From assembly GCF_040954835.1 (NCBI RefSeq), contig NC_090704.1, positions 14,095,501 to 14,159,500 of the forward strand: 64,000 bases of DNA, written 5' to 3'. The position numbers and the translations under genes were made by a program. This document shows positions 1 through 13,400 of this stretch, one piece after another; position 1 is the stretch's first letter; the number at the start of each line of letters is the position of its first letter. Source of the stretch: Lepisosteus oculatus. Taxonomy: Eukaryota; Chordata; Actinopteri; Semionotiformes; Lepisosteidae. The notes under the pieces are model-generated. The model was given only the letters and a program-made list of their open reading frames with translations, was not told where the DNA came from and ran no database searches.

Positions 1-1394
1 TAAGAGTAAATCCAACCCATATGACAGCCGTATAGTTAGCGCAGGAGTTTGCTCTGAAGGTCTGGTTGATAGGCTCTCAGCTGCCATCCCTGAAACTGAA
101 CCTCTGATGGCAATGTGTTGGCACCAGAAATGGAGACATAGCCAAAATCCCTGTGCACTAAAGCTTTTGCAGGGCTTGTACATATCCAAACATGCATAAC
201 ATCACCTGGCTCACCCTCACCTTTCTTAAAACGTTTGCAGCAGTGGATTTTTTTTCTTTCCCATTTAACTAGGATTAAGGGAAATAAGATGATGAGTATT
301 TGAATACTCCAAAGCAAGACAAAACCATACACTTAGTTTGGAAAATAGCAGTTATTTGTTTAGATTGTATTCCTGCTACCTGCTATGAAATAACATTGTA
401 TGCAGGCTCTTGTTTTATTGTACTTTTAAAATCCAAACATTGCCTATGCCAGAACAGTTCTTGAAAGCCTGGCTTTCTGGGCAAAGATAGCACATTGAGT
501 CAGCCACCTCCCTTAGTCCATAAAAATAAGAATAAAATCAACACACACTCACATTTCTGGTTGGCTTTAAGTGCAGTTTTCCTTCAAGAAAGCTGTCCCG
601 ACACCCCAGAATGGATGCAGAATCTGGATAGCATTTGAAGATAGGCAAAACCCAGCAGAAATGTAGATAAATCTAAAAATATTCTCTAAATATTCCGATT
701 CCACAATCCTGAAAGCATAAGAGGTTTTCTTGGAAGGAGTATGGAGGACCTGAAAGACCCAGATGGGCCTCAGACAGTGATTCTGTAGAAGATAAAATTA
801 AAAAAGCATTAAAAAAACAATTAAACAAAACACCACTATGAGGTGCTTTTTATAGATTGGCAGATGAGCCTCCCCCACAGTTCTGCAAAAGCATTTAAAC
901 AGCACCCCTTTCATATAATTTCTTCTTCTAGACCGCCTACATGCATCTGTTTTGTGATCCAGAAACATCCCTTTGGTCTAGTGGTGTGAGGCTGATTATT
1001 CTTTTCAACTACAGTGTGGACCAAGTTTGTAGTTGTTGACAAAACTGTTTTATTCCCCTGCAATTAAAGGTTATCTTTTCAGAAACTGTTATTGAGAAGT
1101 GAGGTATGATGTTCAGTTAGGCATGAATTAGAAACTTATTTGGGGCTATACAAAGCCCAGCTACTCATCAGCTGTTCATGGTATAACTTTTTGTTACCTG
1201 CTTCTACATACTGTGGCAATACAATCAATGGTGTGAAATTTCTCCATCAGGCAAAACAATTCAAAACTGCAGGACCGGGAGATCATTAATTCCAAGCCTC
1301 AAAGACAGAAACCAGAAATAAAAGAACAATGGAATATAATGGAAACCCCCTGTCATTACTGTATCTAGCCATGTGTTTTCAAACCACTTTGTAC
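1..1394. other. Gene-free sequence
   Basis: AT-rich sequence with no supported exon. A 98-codon open frame on the minus strand at 36-332 begins with a hydrophobic run, but matches no family I recognise and has no supporting neighbours. Confidence 0.5.
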
Positions 1395-1631
1395 AGTTTA
1401 GGGTCACAGGGGGTTAGGAGTCTATCCCAACAAGCAACAGGCACAAGGGTAGGACACCCTGGAAGGACACAGACACAAACTCACAACAGGGTCATTTAGC
1501 CAATTAACACAACAGACAAACATGGGGAGAACATACAAACCTCACACAAATAGAGTCCCAGGTTTGGAATTGAACCCAGGGCCCCAGTGCTGCAAGGAAA
1601 CAATTCTCACCAATATGCCACCAAGCTGCCC
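1395..1631 (-). repeat. tRNA-headed SINE, first half (interrupted by Tc1)
   Basis: Minus-strand copy of a dispersed family that also occurs at 3999-4400, 8140-8395, 21016-21217, 41269-41550 and 44867-45047. In sense orientation it has a tRNA-like head with a B-box resembling GGTTCAATTCC, then a body including the stretch CCTCCCACAGTCCAAAGACA. It stops at the TA where the Tc1 copy begins, and homology resumes at 3035. Confidence 0.75.
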
Positions 1632-1633
1632 TA

Positions 1634-3032
<1,399 letters not shown>

Positions 3033-3034
3033 TA

Positions 3035-3150
3035 GATAATACAGCCAATTGTTTTTTCTAATCATTCAATTTGGATATTGGGAGCCTAAAATGTCACATA
3101 CCCAGTTGTTATTGACTTACAGCAGGATTTACAGCAGCAACTCCAATACT
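3035..3150 (-). repeat. SINE, second half after Tc1 insertion
   Basis: Resumes the repeat cut at 1631: the stretch CAATTTGGATATTGGGAGCC here also occurs at about 4315-4334 in the uninterrupted copy, with the same flanks (AGCCAATT before, a TTATTGACTTA-like stretch after). Confidence 0.7.
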
Positions 3151-3998
3151 CCAGTATTAAATGGTAATTTAGGTACACGAAATACCTAAATTACATTGAA
3201 TTTAACTCTTTTAATTAATTTATTACCTTTCTGGAATGTAGATAGCCTGTAGTACTTTAATGAATAACCTAGGTTAAAATTCAACATAAACGTTTTATGA
3301 ATAAATCCCTGTTGTTCACAGCTGATTAAGACAATGCTGCATTTGACACTCCTGGTGTTTTTCTCTTCATGCTATTCTGAAAACTCCAAACTCAGTAATT
3401 AGTAATTATCAGTAATTATTTCAATGCACCAACCAGCCTGGGATTTCTGTGTCTCATTCAGTAGCGTTTTGTCCAAAGCCAGATGAAAAGCAAGCAAATC
3501 TGCTGACTTGGGGATCCGCCATCATAAAATTCTATGTGACTGATCAAGCTGGTTCAAGTATCACATTACTTGTTATATAATGTCTCATATTTGACACATT
3601 TATTGGTTTGTCCACCATACAAATGTGGGTGAAATAGTGCATAAAGTGAAATACAATTCTATGTATCCTTATTTTTCTAATTGTGAATACTATGACTTGT
3701 TTTTTAGTATCCCTCCAGCATGAACCAGATTTTATTAAATGTCTCTGCTTTTTTTTATGCTTCTTGAGTTATTTGCACTATCACACGAACCTAAACAAAT
3801 CTATAATTTCACATGCGGTATTTTGCCTTTACTGTATTTTATAGCTTCATTAAATTGTTTTGTTTTAAATTCTCCACCCTTATTAGGAGTCTCAAATGCT
3901 TCAATACAGCTTCTTCGTATAGTGTGTTGTGTTCTGTTAAAGGGACAGAACATTCTTTTTTGCACATTCTTTAGACAAAAATCCAATAAAGGTTAATA
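3151..3998. other. Gene-free sequence
   Basis: AT-rich. An 85-codon plus-strand open frame at 3739-3996 has no recognisable domain and an overlapping open frame opposite. No feature supported. Confidence 0.5.
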
Positions 3999-4400
3999 CA
4001 TCCATCCATTCTCTAACCACTTTATCCAATAAAAGGTCACAGGGAGCCTATCACAGCAAGCAATGAGCAGACACCCTGATACACCCTGAACTGGACATGA
4101 AGTCATCAGAGGGTACACACAAGCATACACATCAGAGCCAATATACCTACTATGTTTTTGGACTTACAGAAGAAACCAAAATCAACAATCAGCAAACAGA
4201 GGGAGAACATGCAAACTCCACACAGCTAACACCCTAAGTCTGGAATTGAACCCAAGACCCCAGCACTACCAAGCTATCCTTGTTAATGTAGCCAATTATT
4301 TTCTTTACTCACTCAATTTGGATATTGGGAGCCCAGTACATCATGTACCTGGTTATTACTGACTTGAATTTCTAGCAGCAAATCCAGTACTTCTCATGAG
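3999..4400 (-). repeat. tRNA-headed SINE, uninterrupted copy
   Basis: Starts at TCCATCCATTCTCTAACCAC, the typical 3' end of this family in reverse, and runs through the tRNA-like head (TTGAACCCAAGACC at about 4247-4260) into a 5' extension ending near 4400. It is the unbroken counterpart of 1395-1631 plus 3035-3150. Confidence 0.75.
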
Positions 4401-4944
4401 AGAATGATATCACAAAAACGCTCCTGTGACACAACCTCTAGCACTGACACTGTCACTTGAGATGTTGCAAGATCCACTGTACCTGCCTGGAGAATTAGCC
4501 ATGACAGGGAAGAATAGTGTGGATCTCACCGACGACACTGCAAGCCTGCTATTTACCAGAGATTAATCCTACCCCAGCAACAATGTGCCAATTCTGTGCT
4601 GAAAGCTCTGTCACAGTAAGCTAGTGAGATAGCCATCCCAGACGTGACAGTGCAACATAAGAGCCACAGATCAAGCTGCTACAGTAAAAATATATTTTTT
4701 TAAATCATTAAAATATTCTAGTAAAAGAAGACAAAGAACACTTATAAATTACTTATAAATCATTCAGGTTTGAGCTCCAGATGGTTAAAAGGTGCACAGA
4801 CAATATGGAATATGAAAAAAACAAATCAGGACGCAGATGAAAAAGATCTGTTAAACTAGGGTAACTTAAACCACAGTGGGGCAGATTCAGGACAAAAACA
4901 TTAACAACAATTGACCATATACAGATTATGTGACATTTTATGGT
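4401..4944. other. Gene-free sequence
   Basis: No supported exon or named repeat; the open frame at 4753-4983 on the minus strand overlaps a SINE tail and looks accidental. Confidence 0.45.
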
Positions 4945-5041
4945 GGATTCTGCACATTTGTGGTAGTGGAGGGGAGTCCTCATTACCTATAAAGCACTTG
5001 TGAGTGGAGTGTCCAGAAAAGCGCTATATAAGTAAAAGCAA

Positions 5042-5086
<45 letters not shown>
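4945..5086 (+). repeat. SINE 3' tail plus ATT microsatellite
   Basis: Contains AGTGGAGTGTCCAGAAAAGC then GCTATATAAGT and an (ATT)n run at 5047-5085. The same tail recurs at 25538-25622 and 31505-31620, indicating one SINE family, 5'-truncated here. Confidence 0.7.
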
Positions 5087-5663
5087 GAAAATAAAATATG
5101 AGCTGAGTGCTCAGCTGCATATCATTATATGCAACTGTGCTCTCAGCTTGGTTACTAGTGTAGGGTTTGTCTTACAGAGTTTTATTTGCATAATTTTAAT
5201 TAAACTGCAGATCCACAAAGCCACCTGGTTCTGTGAGATAAATTCTTTGAAAAATGGTTTGATTTTTAAATTCTTAATTGTGAATAAATTACCCAAGATC
5301 TAAACATTGAAGATAAATATAGGACAAAAGTGCCTATTGCCACTGTTAATACGAATTGGTGGAGTAAGAAAAGACAATTTGGCAAAAATCTGATGCGGAC
5401 AGAATGTTTCTCGATAAGAAAAGTGACACTGTCTTGTATGGGTTACAGTACACCAATGTCCATTAAGACATACATTTGAAGGGTCCGCTTTGGTCTCTAC
5501 AACTATTACTATCCGTAATTATAAGAACAATAGTACAATTTCATTAGAGAGTCAAGTGGAAGACAAATATTGGATAACTCTTATTCATTTGAGAGTTGAA
5601 TTATGTTTTATTTTTAAAAGCAGAAATACCAACAAAGAACTTAGCTTTTAATGACATGACAGT
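5087..5663. other. Gene-free sequence
   Basis: AT-rich sequence without a recognisable exon or repeat. Confidence 0.45.
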
Positions 5664-6160
5664 ACAACTGCAGCATTACCACCTTCCAGCCTGATCTCAT
5701 CAGGTTTCAGAAATCAAACAAGAAGGAGCTTGATTGGCACTAAGATGGAAGACAAGATTGCTGCTTTTGTGAATAGTGTTTTTGTGACAGATCTGGAGGT
5801 GATATTCTTCCCTCTGGACTGGAATTTCCAAAACACCAATGCCCTTTTATACTTGTGCTGTGGGAGGTGGTGTCCCATGGTTTAGATGTTGGTCCTGAGG
5901 TTCTGACTGTTTTTCTCATTAACGATCCTATAACACAGCACATAAGACAAATTATGTTAAAAGCTCTGGCCTCGCTACAGTTTCACTGGTGCAGAAAGGC
6001 CTCACTTCCCTGCTATGTAGTGGGTCTACTGGCACATAATGGCAGCCATGCATAACCCAGATGGGTGCCTTAGTGGTGGATGGGGCGTATCAGCTACTAT
6101 ATATAAAGTGCTTTGGGATCATATGGGATGAAAGGTTTCATACAAATCCAATCAATCATT
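5664..6160 (+). mobile_element. 5S rRNA-derived SINE (SINE3-like)
   Basis: The first about 90 bases resemble 5S rRNA in order: TACCACC, CTGATCTCATC (5S GATCTCGTCTGATCTC region), an A-box-like AAATCAAACAAG, and a C-box-like AAGATGGAAGAC at about 5743-5754. A body of about 400 bases follows, ending with AAAGTGCTTTGGGATC and ATCC-rich sequence. The length and 5S promoter head fit the SINE3 class known in fishes. Too diverged to be a 5S gene. Confidence 0.75.
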
Positions 6161-8139
6161 ATATATAGTTATATTTTATATATCAATTATATATCTATAT
6201 TATTAACCCTCATTTTATCAAAGCATAGCTTTCAGCAAGCTAAATTTCCATTAAAATTTGTGACTGTAAAAGTGTGGTAAAATGATGCAATGAATTAACT
6301 TGTTCAAGATACAAGGAGTTGATCTGTACTCATGCCTGTCATCCTGAGCATACCTTCAAGACACATGCAAAGTTCTTAACACAGCTGATTGTCCAACAGA
6401 AAAGAACTGATCGCTGACGTACAGTTCTTCAGCCCTATTAAGAAAGCTTTGCCGATGAAATGTACTGTTTCTCTATTTTCACTTGGTCTCCCCTACATTT
6501 CTGCATGACATCTTGGAATGTCTTGCCTTTTGGCTTTCAGTGTGACAAATTGTGGGCCTGGGGTGTGAATTCACAAGCCATCTCGAGGAAAAGCTGGGCC
6601 ACTGACCCCACTCTCCTGCCACATTCCTTGAAACAGTTTCATCTGGCAGCGTGTGTTTGCAAAAGGGTCATGTTACCAGACCCTAATGAGGTCTGCAGAC
6701 AGAGATAGTGTAGACAGAGCACACAGAACATTCCACCTCTGATTGAAGGCAGGCTAATTGAGAAAGCAAATAACAGTCATGACAATGGAGTTATAAGAAC
6801 AATCCAGGAGACACCACCACCAATGTCAGCAGACATTCATCTTTGCTGTTTAACACCAGTCATTAAAATGCAGTGTGCAAATATATGGTTGGATTGCAAG
6901 CATATTAATATAAAACTAATCATCACATGCAGATTATCACAATAATAAAGGAAATGAGCCATTTTCCAATAAAAAAAAAACTGATCGGCTGTATTGCTTG
7001 GACTCCATTAGACAAAACTATTCAAGCCAAGTGTCTCAAGTATTATCTGTGCATCTCAGAAAAGTTTAGAACATGCACAGTTTCCATGGCAACGTGATGT
7101 CTGGGCACCTAACAGCTGCATAAAACCGCAACCTTTTTTATCCTCCGCCCCTTCCTAACATCAAAATTTAGCAGTGTAGCGAGCTTTGAAGGCTAAGCTG
7201 ATTCCCAGCAGAAACCTATTTCTATTTCTAGATATATTTAAAATTGCCGAGAATGTGCCTTGACATCACAACTTGAAAGTGTGCAGAGCTACAAACAAGC
7301 CAGAGATGATTACTGCTTCTACCTGCCTCCTGGTTGAAGCTGATAATGGGCACTGGGTGTTAGGATGCAATTATTTTTCACTTCTTATAATACAGAAACC
7401 TTTTTAATGAATCAAAGAAATTAATGAAGGGGAAAACATGAAAGAATTCAGTAGCATTTCAGAAGTATGCAAATTCACTGAAATCTGTTACATATTTTGC
7501 TCCTGACTTCCACTACCGATGACAGGTAATGCTTAATATTAATTCACATATCTCTCACGTCTAAATAGATATGTAGACATCATGTTACTCTCTGTTTTAT
7601 GTTTAATATTTTATAAACCCCATTGTGGGGTGTCTGCAGCAATCTTTGCATACATTATCTTTACTTAGAAACAGAAAAATACTAGTTAAAATGTTGAGAG
7701 AGGGAGTGATTTGGTACCATATTTAAAACCTCAGATTTATCCATGCTTTTTAAGGTCGCTAGGCACAACAAATACAAAGTCCCACTAGGAATACAATTTC
7801 AAGGATGAGGTGTATTAAAAAGTCTGTTGAGTGTTTAAGTTTAATTTGGCTTAACCTACTTGGCTGTGGGCTAATGTGGGTATACAGTAGGACAAGGAGG
7901 CTGGGACACCCAGCAGAGTGAGGAGTGACCAAAGTGCAGCAGCAGTGGAGATGGGGTCGAGGAGGGATGCAAAAAGATGTTTACGAGGGAGAGAAGGATA
8001 TTACATGTAGTATTTATAATATTTAGGTGAGGGAATGATGTCTGGATTGATTATAAATTACAGCTGAGGCTGATTGAACTCCGCTGTTGTCACCCCTCCC
8101 AGACATATGTTAGAAACTAAATAATCATCTCGGCAAGTA
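6161..8139. other. Gene-free sequence with possible regulatory segment
   Basis: No exon supported. The part from about 7060 to 7340 is less AT-biased and holds the X-box-like site described separately. An open frame at 6460-6708 has no recognised domain. Confidence 0.45.
7080..7093. promoter_or_regulatory. Perfect X-box-like palindrome (candidate RFX site)
   Basis: GTTTCCATGGCAAC matches the X-box pattern GTTNCCATGGNAAC without mismatch. RFX factors bind such sites in enhancers and promoters of ciliary genes. No gene is recognised beside it, so the role is unknown. Confidence 0.55.
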
Positions 8140-8395
8140 ACGGGCATAATGCAGGGTACACCCTGGACGTGATACCAGTCTAGCACAGGGCAGACACACA
8201 CACTCAATATTCCCAGAAGCCAATTAACCTACCAGTGTGTCTTTGGACTGTGGGAGGAAACCAGAACACTCAGAGGAAACCCATGTGAACACAGGGAAAG
8301 CATACAAGGTCCACACAGACAGCACCTCAGTTCCAGAATAAACCCCAGGGCTCCAGAGCTGCAAGGCAATTATGCTAACCACTGTGCCGCCAAGG
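8140..8395 (-). repeat. tRNA-headed SINE copy
   Basis: Reverse-oriented copy. It shows the family body GTCTTTGGACTGTGGGAGG at about 8240 and ends at the head TGCTAACCACTGTGCCGCC, the reverse of a tRNA-like A-box region. Confidence 0.8.
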
Positions 8396-9584
8396 AAAGA
8401 TTTTCACAACCTAGATATGAAGAGTCATTTTCACAAAACTTTAATTCTATATCAAGAGAAACATCACAAAGTCCATGTCTTTCAGCATACCAATTAAAAC
8501 GTTAATAAAATAAATTTACTTTTTATAACTTTTATATTGCAAAGAGCCTTTGTTTTCTATATGAATGTAATATACTAGTCATATGAATATGTACCTAAAT
8601 GTCGCACATCCATAGCCATTATATGAATTACCTGAGCTTACTGAACAAGTGTGTAAATTTATCGCCTTACAGATTCAAGTGCGTCTGGATTAAACTGTTG
8701 GTGCTTTGCCAATCAAATCTGTGTGGTTCTTCTGAGAGAACGTAGTGATGCTATAAGAATTATTTTATAAGAGTAAGATAGTAATATCTTTTATCACTTT
8801 ATCACTTAGAAAACAATAAATGCAGTATTTTCACTCAAACCCTACAGCTCAATGGCTGAGATTGATTCATTTACCAAAAGCACAATGTTTATGTATTAAA
8901 AGCATGGAATTAAGGAACATATGAACAATAATAAGAGTGCTTTAATGCTCATTTTATATTTTTGGCCTAGGATGACTGCCACAAAATGGGCCTTTATTAA
9001 GCATACTGAAAAACACTGTTCCATTTAATCATATATGACAGTATATATACAGTATACATGGCAGTCTTCCTAAAACTATCCTGTGGACAGTTGTTTAAAT
9101 TTTTTCAGTATACATTTAGTGGATCTGTGTTGTTTCAAAATGGCAGACAACATGAATAAACACAGAATTGTTCAAGAGTTATCTGTTCAAGAGTTATAAA
9201 GACAGCAGGATATTAACCATATCTCCAGGAATATTGAGCTTCTGAATTATCATTATTTCCTCATATTAAAACATTGAGCAGTTATTAGTATCCCCCTTTT
9301 GTGTGTCTTGCTCATTGTTCGATGAACAGTGCATCATGATTCATTATGCTTCAGCTGGACTCAGGAAGTAAAGACATCAAAGGAGATTAGGTAACAAAAG
9401 AAGATCAGAGTACAGTCAGCAGTTTGTAGAACACATTGTTGAATCAAGGTAAATAAAATAGGATGACCAAATTCACATCTCTTAAGCAGTATTTAGATTT
9501 AAAGGCAGGACAGGGTTCAATTATATCTGCATCTATCAAGGTTAGGTTTCATACAGTAACTCTCAATGTTTTTTTTTTAATCTT
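8396..9584. other. Gene-free sequence
   Basis: AT-rich. A short duplication (TGTTCAAGAGTTAT twice near 9169-9199) is the only structure noticed. Confidence 0.45.
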
Positions 9585-9750
9585 TTCCTTTTTTAAACTT
9601 AGAAACAGGGGCTCAGAAAAAAGAAAAAAATATTTGGAAACTGAGTGGAAACAGACACAGGATGCAATCTAGGAGGTACTTTTTCACCCAGAAAGTCTTC
9701 AAGCACATGGAAAACATTAACCAGCCATGTTGCCGCTATGGTTTAATTCC
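9585..9750 (+). mobile_element. Decayed LINE fragment, possible 3' part
   Basis: The plus-strand reading RNRGSEKRKKYLETEWKQTQ followed by DAI and a stop, then VLFHPESLQAHG-like codons in another frame, resembles the C-terminal region of CR1/L2-type LINE ORF2 proteins. Weak similarity by eye. Confidence 0.35.
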
Positions 9751-10202
9751 TTTCAGAAACATGTCTCTGGGATCCATCAACTGCAAGTGACTAAACCATC
9801 ATCAGTAAGCCGAACCGCCAAAATTGTTTGTTTATTCTTCATTGCTTTTGTGAGTGCTTCGCCTGTCTAACATTTCCAGCTCAGGATTTATGGACAATTC
9901 AAAAGATCTAAGAAGCAGGGAACCCAAACAAGTCCATGGATAAACACAGAAAAAACTGCTTTTGTAATCAAGTGGCTTTTTTGTCAGCCCCAGGGGAACA
10001 CAAGTTGACCTAGCTCACAATTAAAGGCAGATATATAAAAAGTTAGCTCGGAGGAAATAAGTTTGTACTCTTCTCCTTCCTTTTCCTTTTTTGTTTTTTT
10101 TTAACTTACACTTTTCCTCCACCTTTGAATTGCATTGACTTAACGGGCAACTGTTCAATAACATACACTATGGTCACGCAAACCGAGTGGAGCTGTTACC
10201 TG
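9751..10202. other. Gene-free sequence downstream of ube2u
   Basis: Nothing recognised between the LINE fragment and the likely ube2u 3' end. Confidence 0.45.
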
Positions 10203-10208
10203 TTTATT
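10203..10208 (-). terminator. ube2u: Candidate ube2u polyadenylation signal
   Basis: Reverse-strand AATAAA about 140 bases after the ube2u stop codon. First canonical hexamer downstream; no transcript evidence. Confidence 0.5.
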
Positions 10209-10348
10209 ATTGCTAGCATGCCTGTGACATGGTAAACATTATTAAAAAAAATCAAGCTATAAAAGCAGATATGCCATATGTTACTTCTGAGGTGGTTTTG
10301 TGGTTTTAATTGCTGCCATTGTTTTGCTGGAATTGAGCTTTCTGCTGC

Positions 10349-10482
10349 TCAGTCTTCCTCCAGCTCTTCCAATGAAAGAGAGTTCGTCCAGGCGACCAAG
10401 TTGTCCACCTCCCTCTCCCACTGCTCCTCTCTTTGTAGGCTGCAGGGAGTGTCCCGTGACGACTGAAGATGAGTGACGGCCT
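10349..10482 (-). CDS. ube2u: ube2u last coding exon
   Basis: 134 bases including the stop. The acceptor CTACTAAG was chosen because only it keeps frame with exon 9 and gives EAVTHLQSSRD, parallel to EVTH in human. It ends REVDNLVAWTNSLSLEELEE then D and TGA, matching the human ending with WTNTL and a final acidic residue. Alternative AG sites at 10454 and 10434 would break the phase. Confidence 0.88.
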
Positions 10483-13400
10483 CTTAGTAGCAAGACGCAC
10501 CATCACAAAACAAGAGCCTTGTGTTAGACACGGTAAAACCTCTGCTGGACTGTGCAAATTAAAGTACGCAATTTCTTTAAAAAAAAACAACAACTATTTT
10601 TTCCTTATGACTTAAGACAAATAACAGATATCTGGACTTGGAGAGACAGCGATTAACATTTTGTTTTTGAAACTCAAAAAGGAAACATGGTTTGGGCTGC
10701 CACTTCAAGAGGTATGCCAGTGCAACATGTTAGCGGCACATGTCCAGACAGCAGAACAATACAGCTGCTTCTCAGAATAGAGAGGCTGGTTGGATACCAG
10801 TAACCTCCGAAAGACTGTGTAGTTTAGCTGCCAGGCAAGTTTCATTAGATGTCATGTGGAGAGCTGCTGATATGTCTCAACTAAACTTTAGTGATGCCAT
10901 TTGTAGTCAGCTTTTGTATTTCTGTAGAATACATAGCATTTATTATATGCAGGTCAAGATTTGTGCGTGGAGGGAGTGCCCCGCTGAGCTCACCTGGTGT
11001 TCTCTTTAGCAGATAAACTCTTTTCATTTGGTGAATTCTTGCTAGCTTTTCATCTACTGTGATCTGAGATTTCTTTGACTTTTCAGCAGGTCCATACATG
11101 ATGGTTTTAAACCTGTGAAGAAACAGTGCCATTGAAGACAGACACATCGGCAACATCTGCTATACATGTATTAGTCTTGTGAATAGACGTTAATTGATTT
11201 TGATAAAACACAACTCCTCAATAATAATAATATTATAAAAAATATCACATTCAAAGCCAAACCAAGGTTAGGTATTATTAAGTGTTATATCATTATTTTA
11301 CTAAAGCCTTATGGAATAATGAATGCTTGCATTTCTATACTGATTTTAATCCCAAAGGAACCCAAAGCACTTCATGTACAGGAGCGGACCTGCCGCAGTT
11401 ATCACTTAAATACAGCATCCACCTGGGTTATGTACAAAAGCCATTATCTTCTAGCGGTGACACTACACAACACACTATTCACTTCACAAGAGAATTAAGG
11501 GAAATCTAGACAGGCCAGATAGTGCAATGGGATTTTTAATGACAAGTAGCCAGGATCTCAGTATTATGTCTCTAAAGGATGACAAAATGTCCCTTCACCA
11601 TCTTGGGGTAATGGTTTAATCATTTTGGCTCAGAGGGAGGCGTGTCACCTACACGTCTACCAACACAGCAGCAACCTGCTTTTAATTACAGTAGAAGTTT
11701 CGTATTACCATACTGGGCAGCTCCAGCCTTACTTAACTCCTGAGAGGAGGTAACACTGCTGTCCAATTGTCCCTTTGTGACAAAATTAGTTTTGTATGGT
11801 TGTGTATCAAGTCTTCTAACAATGTGCCTTTATCACACTCATCTCCTTTGTGACAGGAGTTTCCCAGATTTGAACTGCATGTTTTATTTTAGACTAAGCA
11901 GTCTTAAAAGGCCACGATTGCACTAGCAGTATCAGACAAGGGACTTTGACACTTTCCGATCTCACAAGGTGCTGTTACCACTCCCTGACTGCCATATAAT
12001 TAAGTTATATTGGTTCTTACGCTTCATTCTGTGCTAGAGCTTCCTCCAGTATTCCTGTCCCTTGGAGTCCATAGTGCATTGCATGTAAGTATGGGTCACA
12101 CAGCAGTTCCTCCAGCACTGTAAAAAAGCACATGCGCCTTATGACTAATCTGCTGTTGACAAATCTGTTGCAATACATAATAACAGAAATTATAATTCAG
12201 TCACTACTCTTTACACAGTTTAGATTAATGTATAATAAAACTACATTTGGAAAGACATATATGTTATGTTTATATACATTACATGGATTTTTCTGATTTT
12301 GTGATGCCTTTGATGTGGCAATCCCAGACCAGGTTTTCAAATATTCTTCAAAAGAGATTCTTTTGACATTTCTGAAAGAAAAAACAAACAAACAAAATAT
12401 AGTCTGCTACAGTAATGTGGGATGTGAGAGTTAAACAAGCAACGATAAATCAAGCTTTAAAAATAAAAACCCAAAAGACCATCAACTGTGGGCACATAAT
12501 AAAGAGTACAGTTATGTACTTCTAAACCTAACTTTCAATTACCTTTTTCAGATAACATATTGAGATACTTAACTTTCAATTACCGTTTCAGATAAAACAT
12601 TGAGATATTGTCTCCAAGCAATCAATCTTTCTCCTTTGTATGTAAAGTACATAAAAGGCTCTGTCTGTCTACAGTGAGCCCCATGAGTTTAACATTTCAT
12701 GACTTACAAATCAGTTACTACAGTAATATAGCTCGTGACATCACAAAGAGGAGACCACTTGACCTTTTATCATCAGAATGGAGAAAGGAAAAGACTGTGG
12801 CTGTTTAAAGTTTCTTAGTTCTCTTCACTGTCTACCGCTATTTCACAATTTCCCTGTCATTCCTACATAAAAAGTGTCTAGGAAGAAAATCATGCAGTGT
12901 GAGTATATTATTAGAGGACTTTGAACACAGGAACATAAGAAAGGTTACAAACAAGAAGAGTCCATTTGGCCTATCTACATGTAGCTCATATGCTTGTTTT
13001 TCTGTAAATGAACCAAGGATCTCATCCAGCAGTTTTGTGGTGAGTAGTTAATGAAGATCTCTGAGACATTTTACTTTATACTTTACTTGTTCTTATGCTG
13101 TTGCAAAACTGAAAAAAAAAACCCAAGTATTTAAGCCTCCTTTACTTTACCATAATCTTTTTTCCCTTGTAGTTCCTAATTTACAATATATTTTTTATCT
13201 GTGCATGCAATTGATCAAACTCCCATTTCTTTAAAGTAATTATTTTCTTTTCAATCACTTTTAAAATGTGCTTTCTCTCTCCCTACATTTTTCTTAATTG
13301 GCATATTAAGTTATTTGAGTCACTGCTTTCTACTAAGATCACAATTCACGAATGGTTCTTGTGTCTGTTCAGAATGCTGTGTATCCATTATTGCTGTATT

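Noticed and set aside
36..332. 98-codon minus-strand open frame with hydrophobic start
   Set aside because: Looks like a membrane segment but no domain, splice context or neighbour supports it.
5664..5755. 5S rRNA gene
   Set aside because: Similarity to 5S is clear but many changes in the internal promoter and a long fused body mark it as a SINE head.
10434..10454. Alternative acceptors for the last ube2u exon
   Set aside because: Using either AG breaks the frame with exon 9 and removes the EAVTH segment that matches human.
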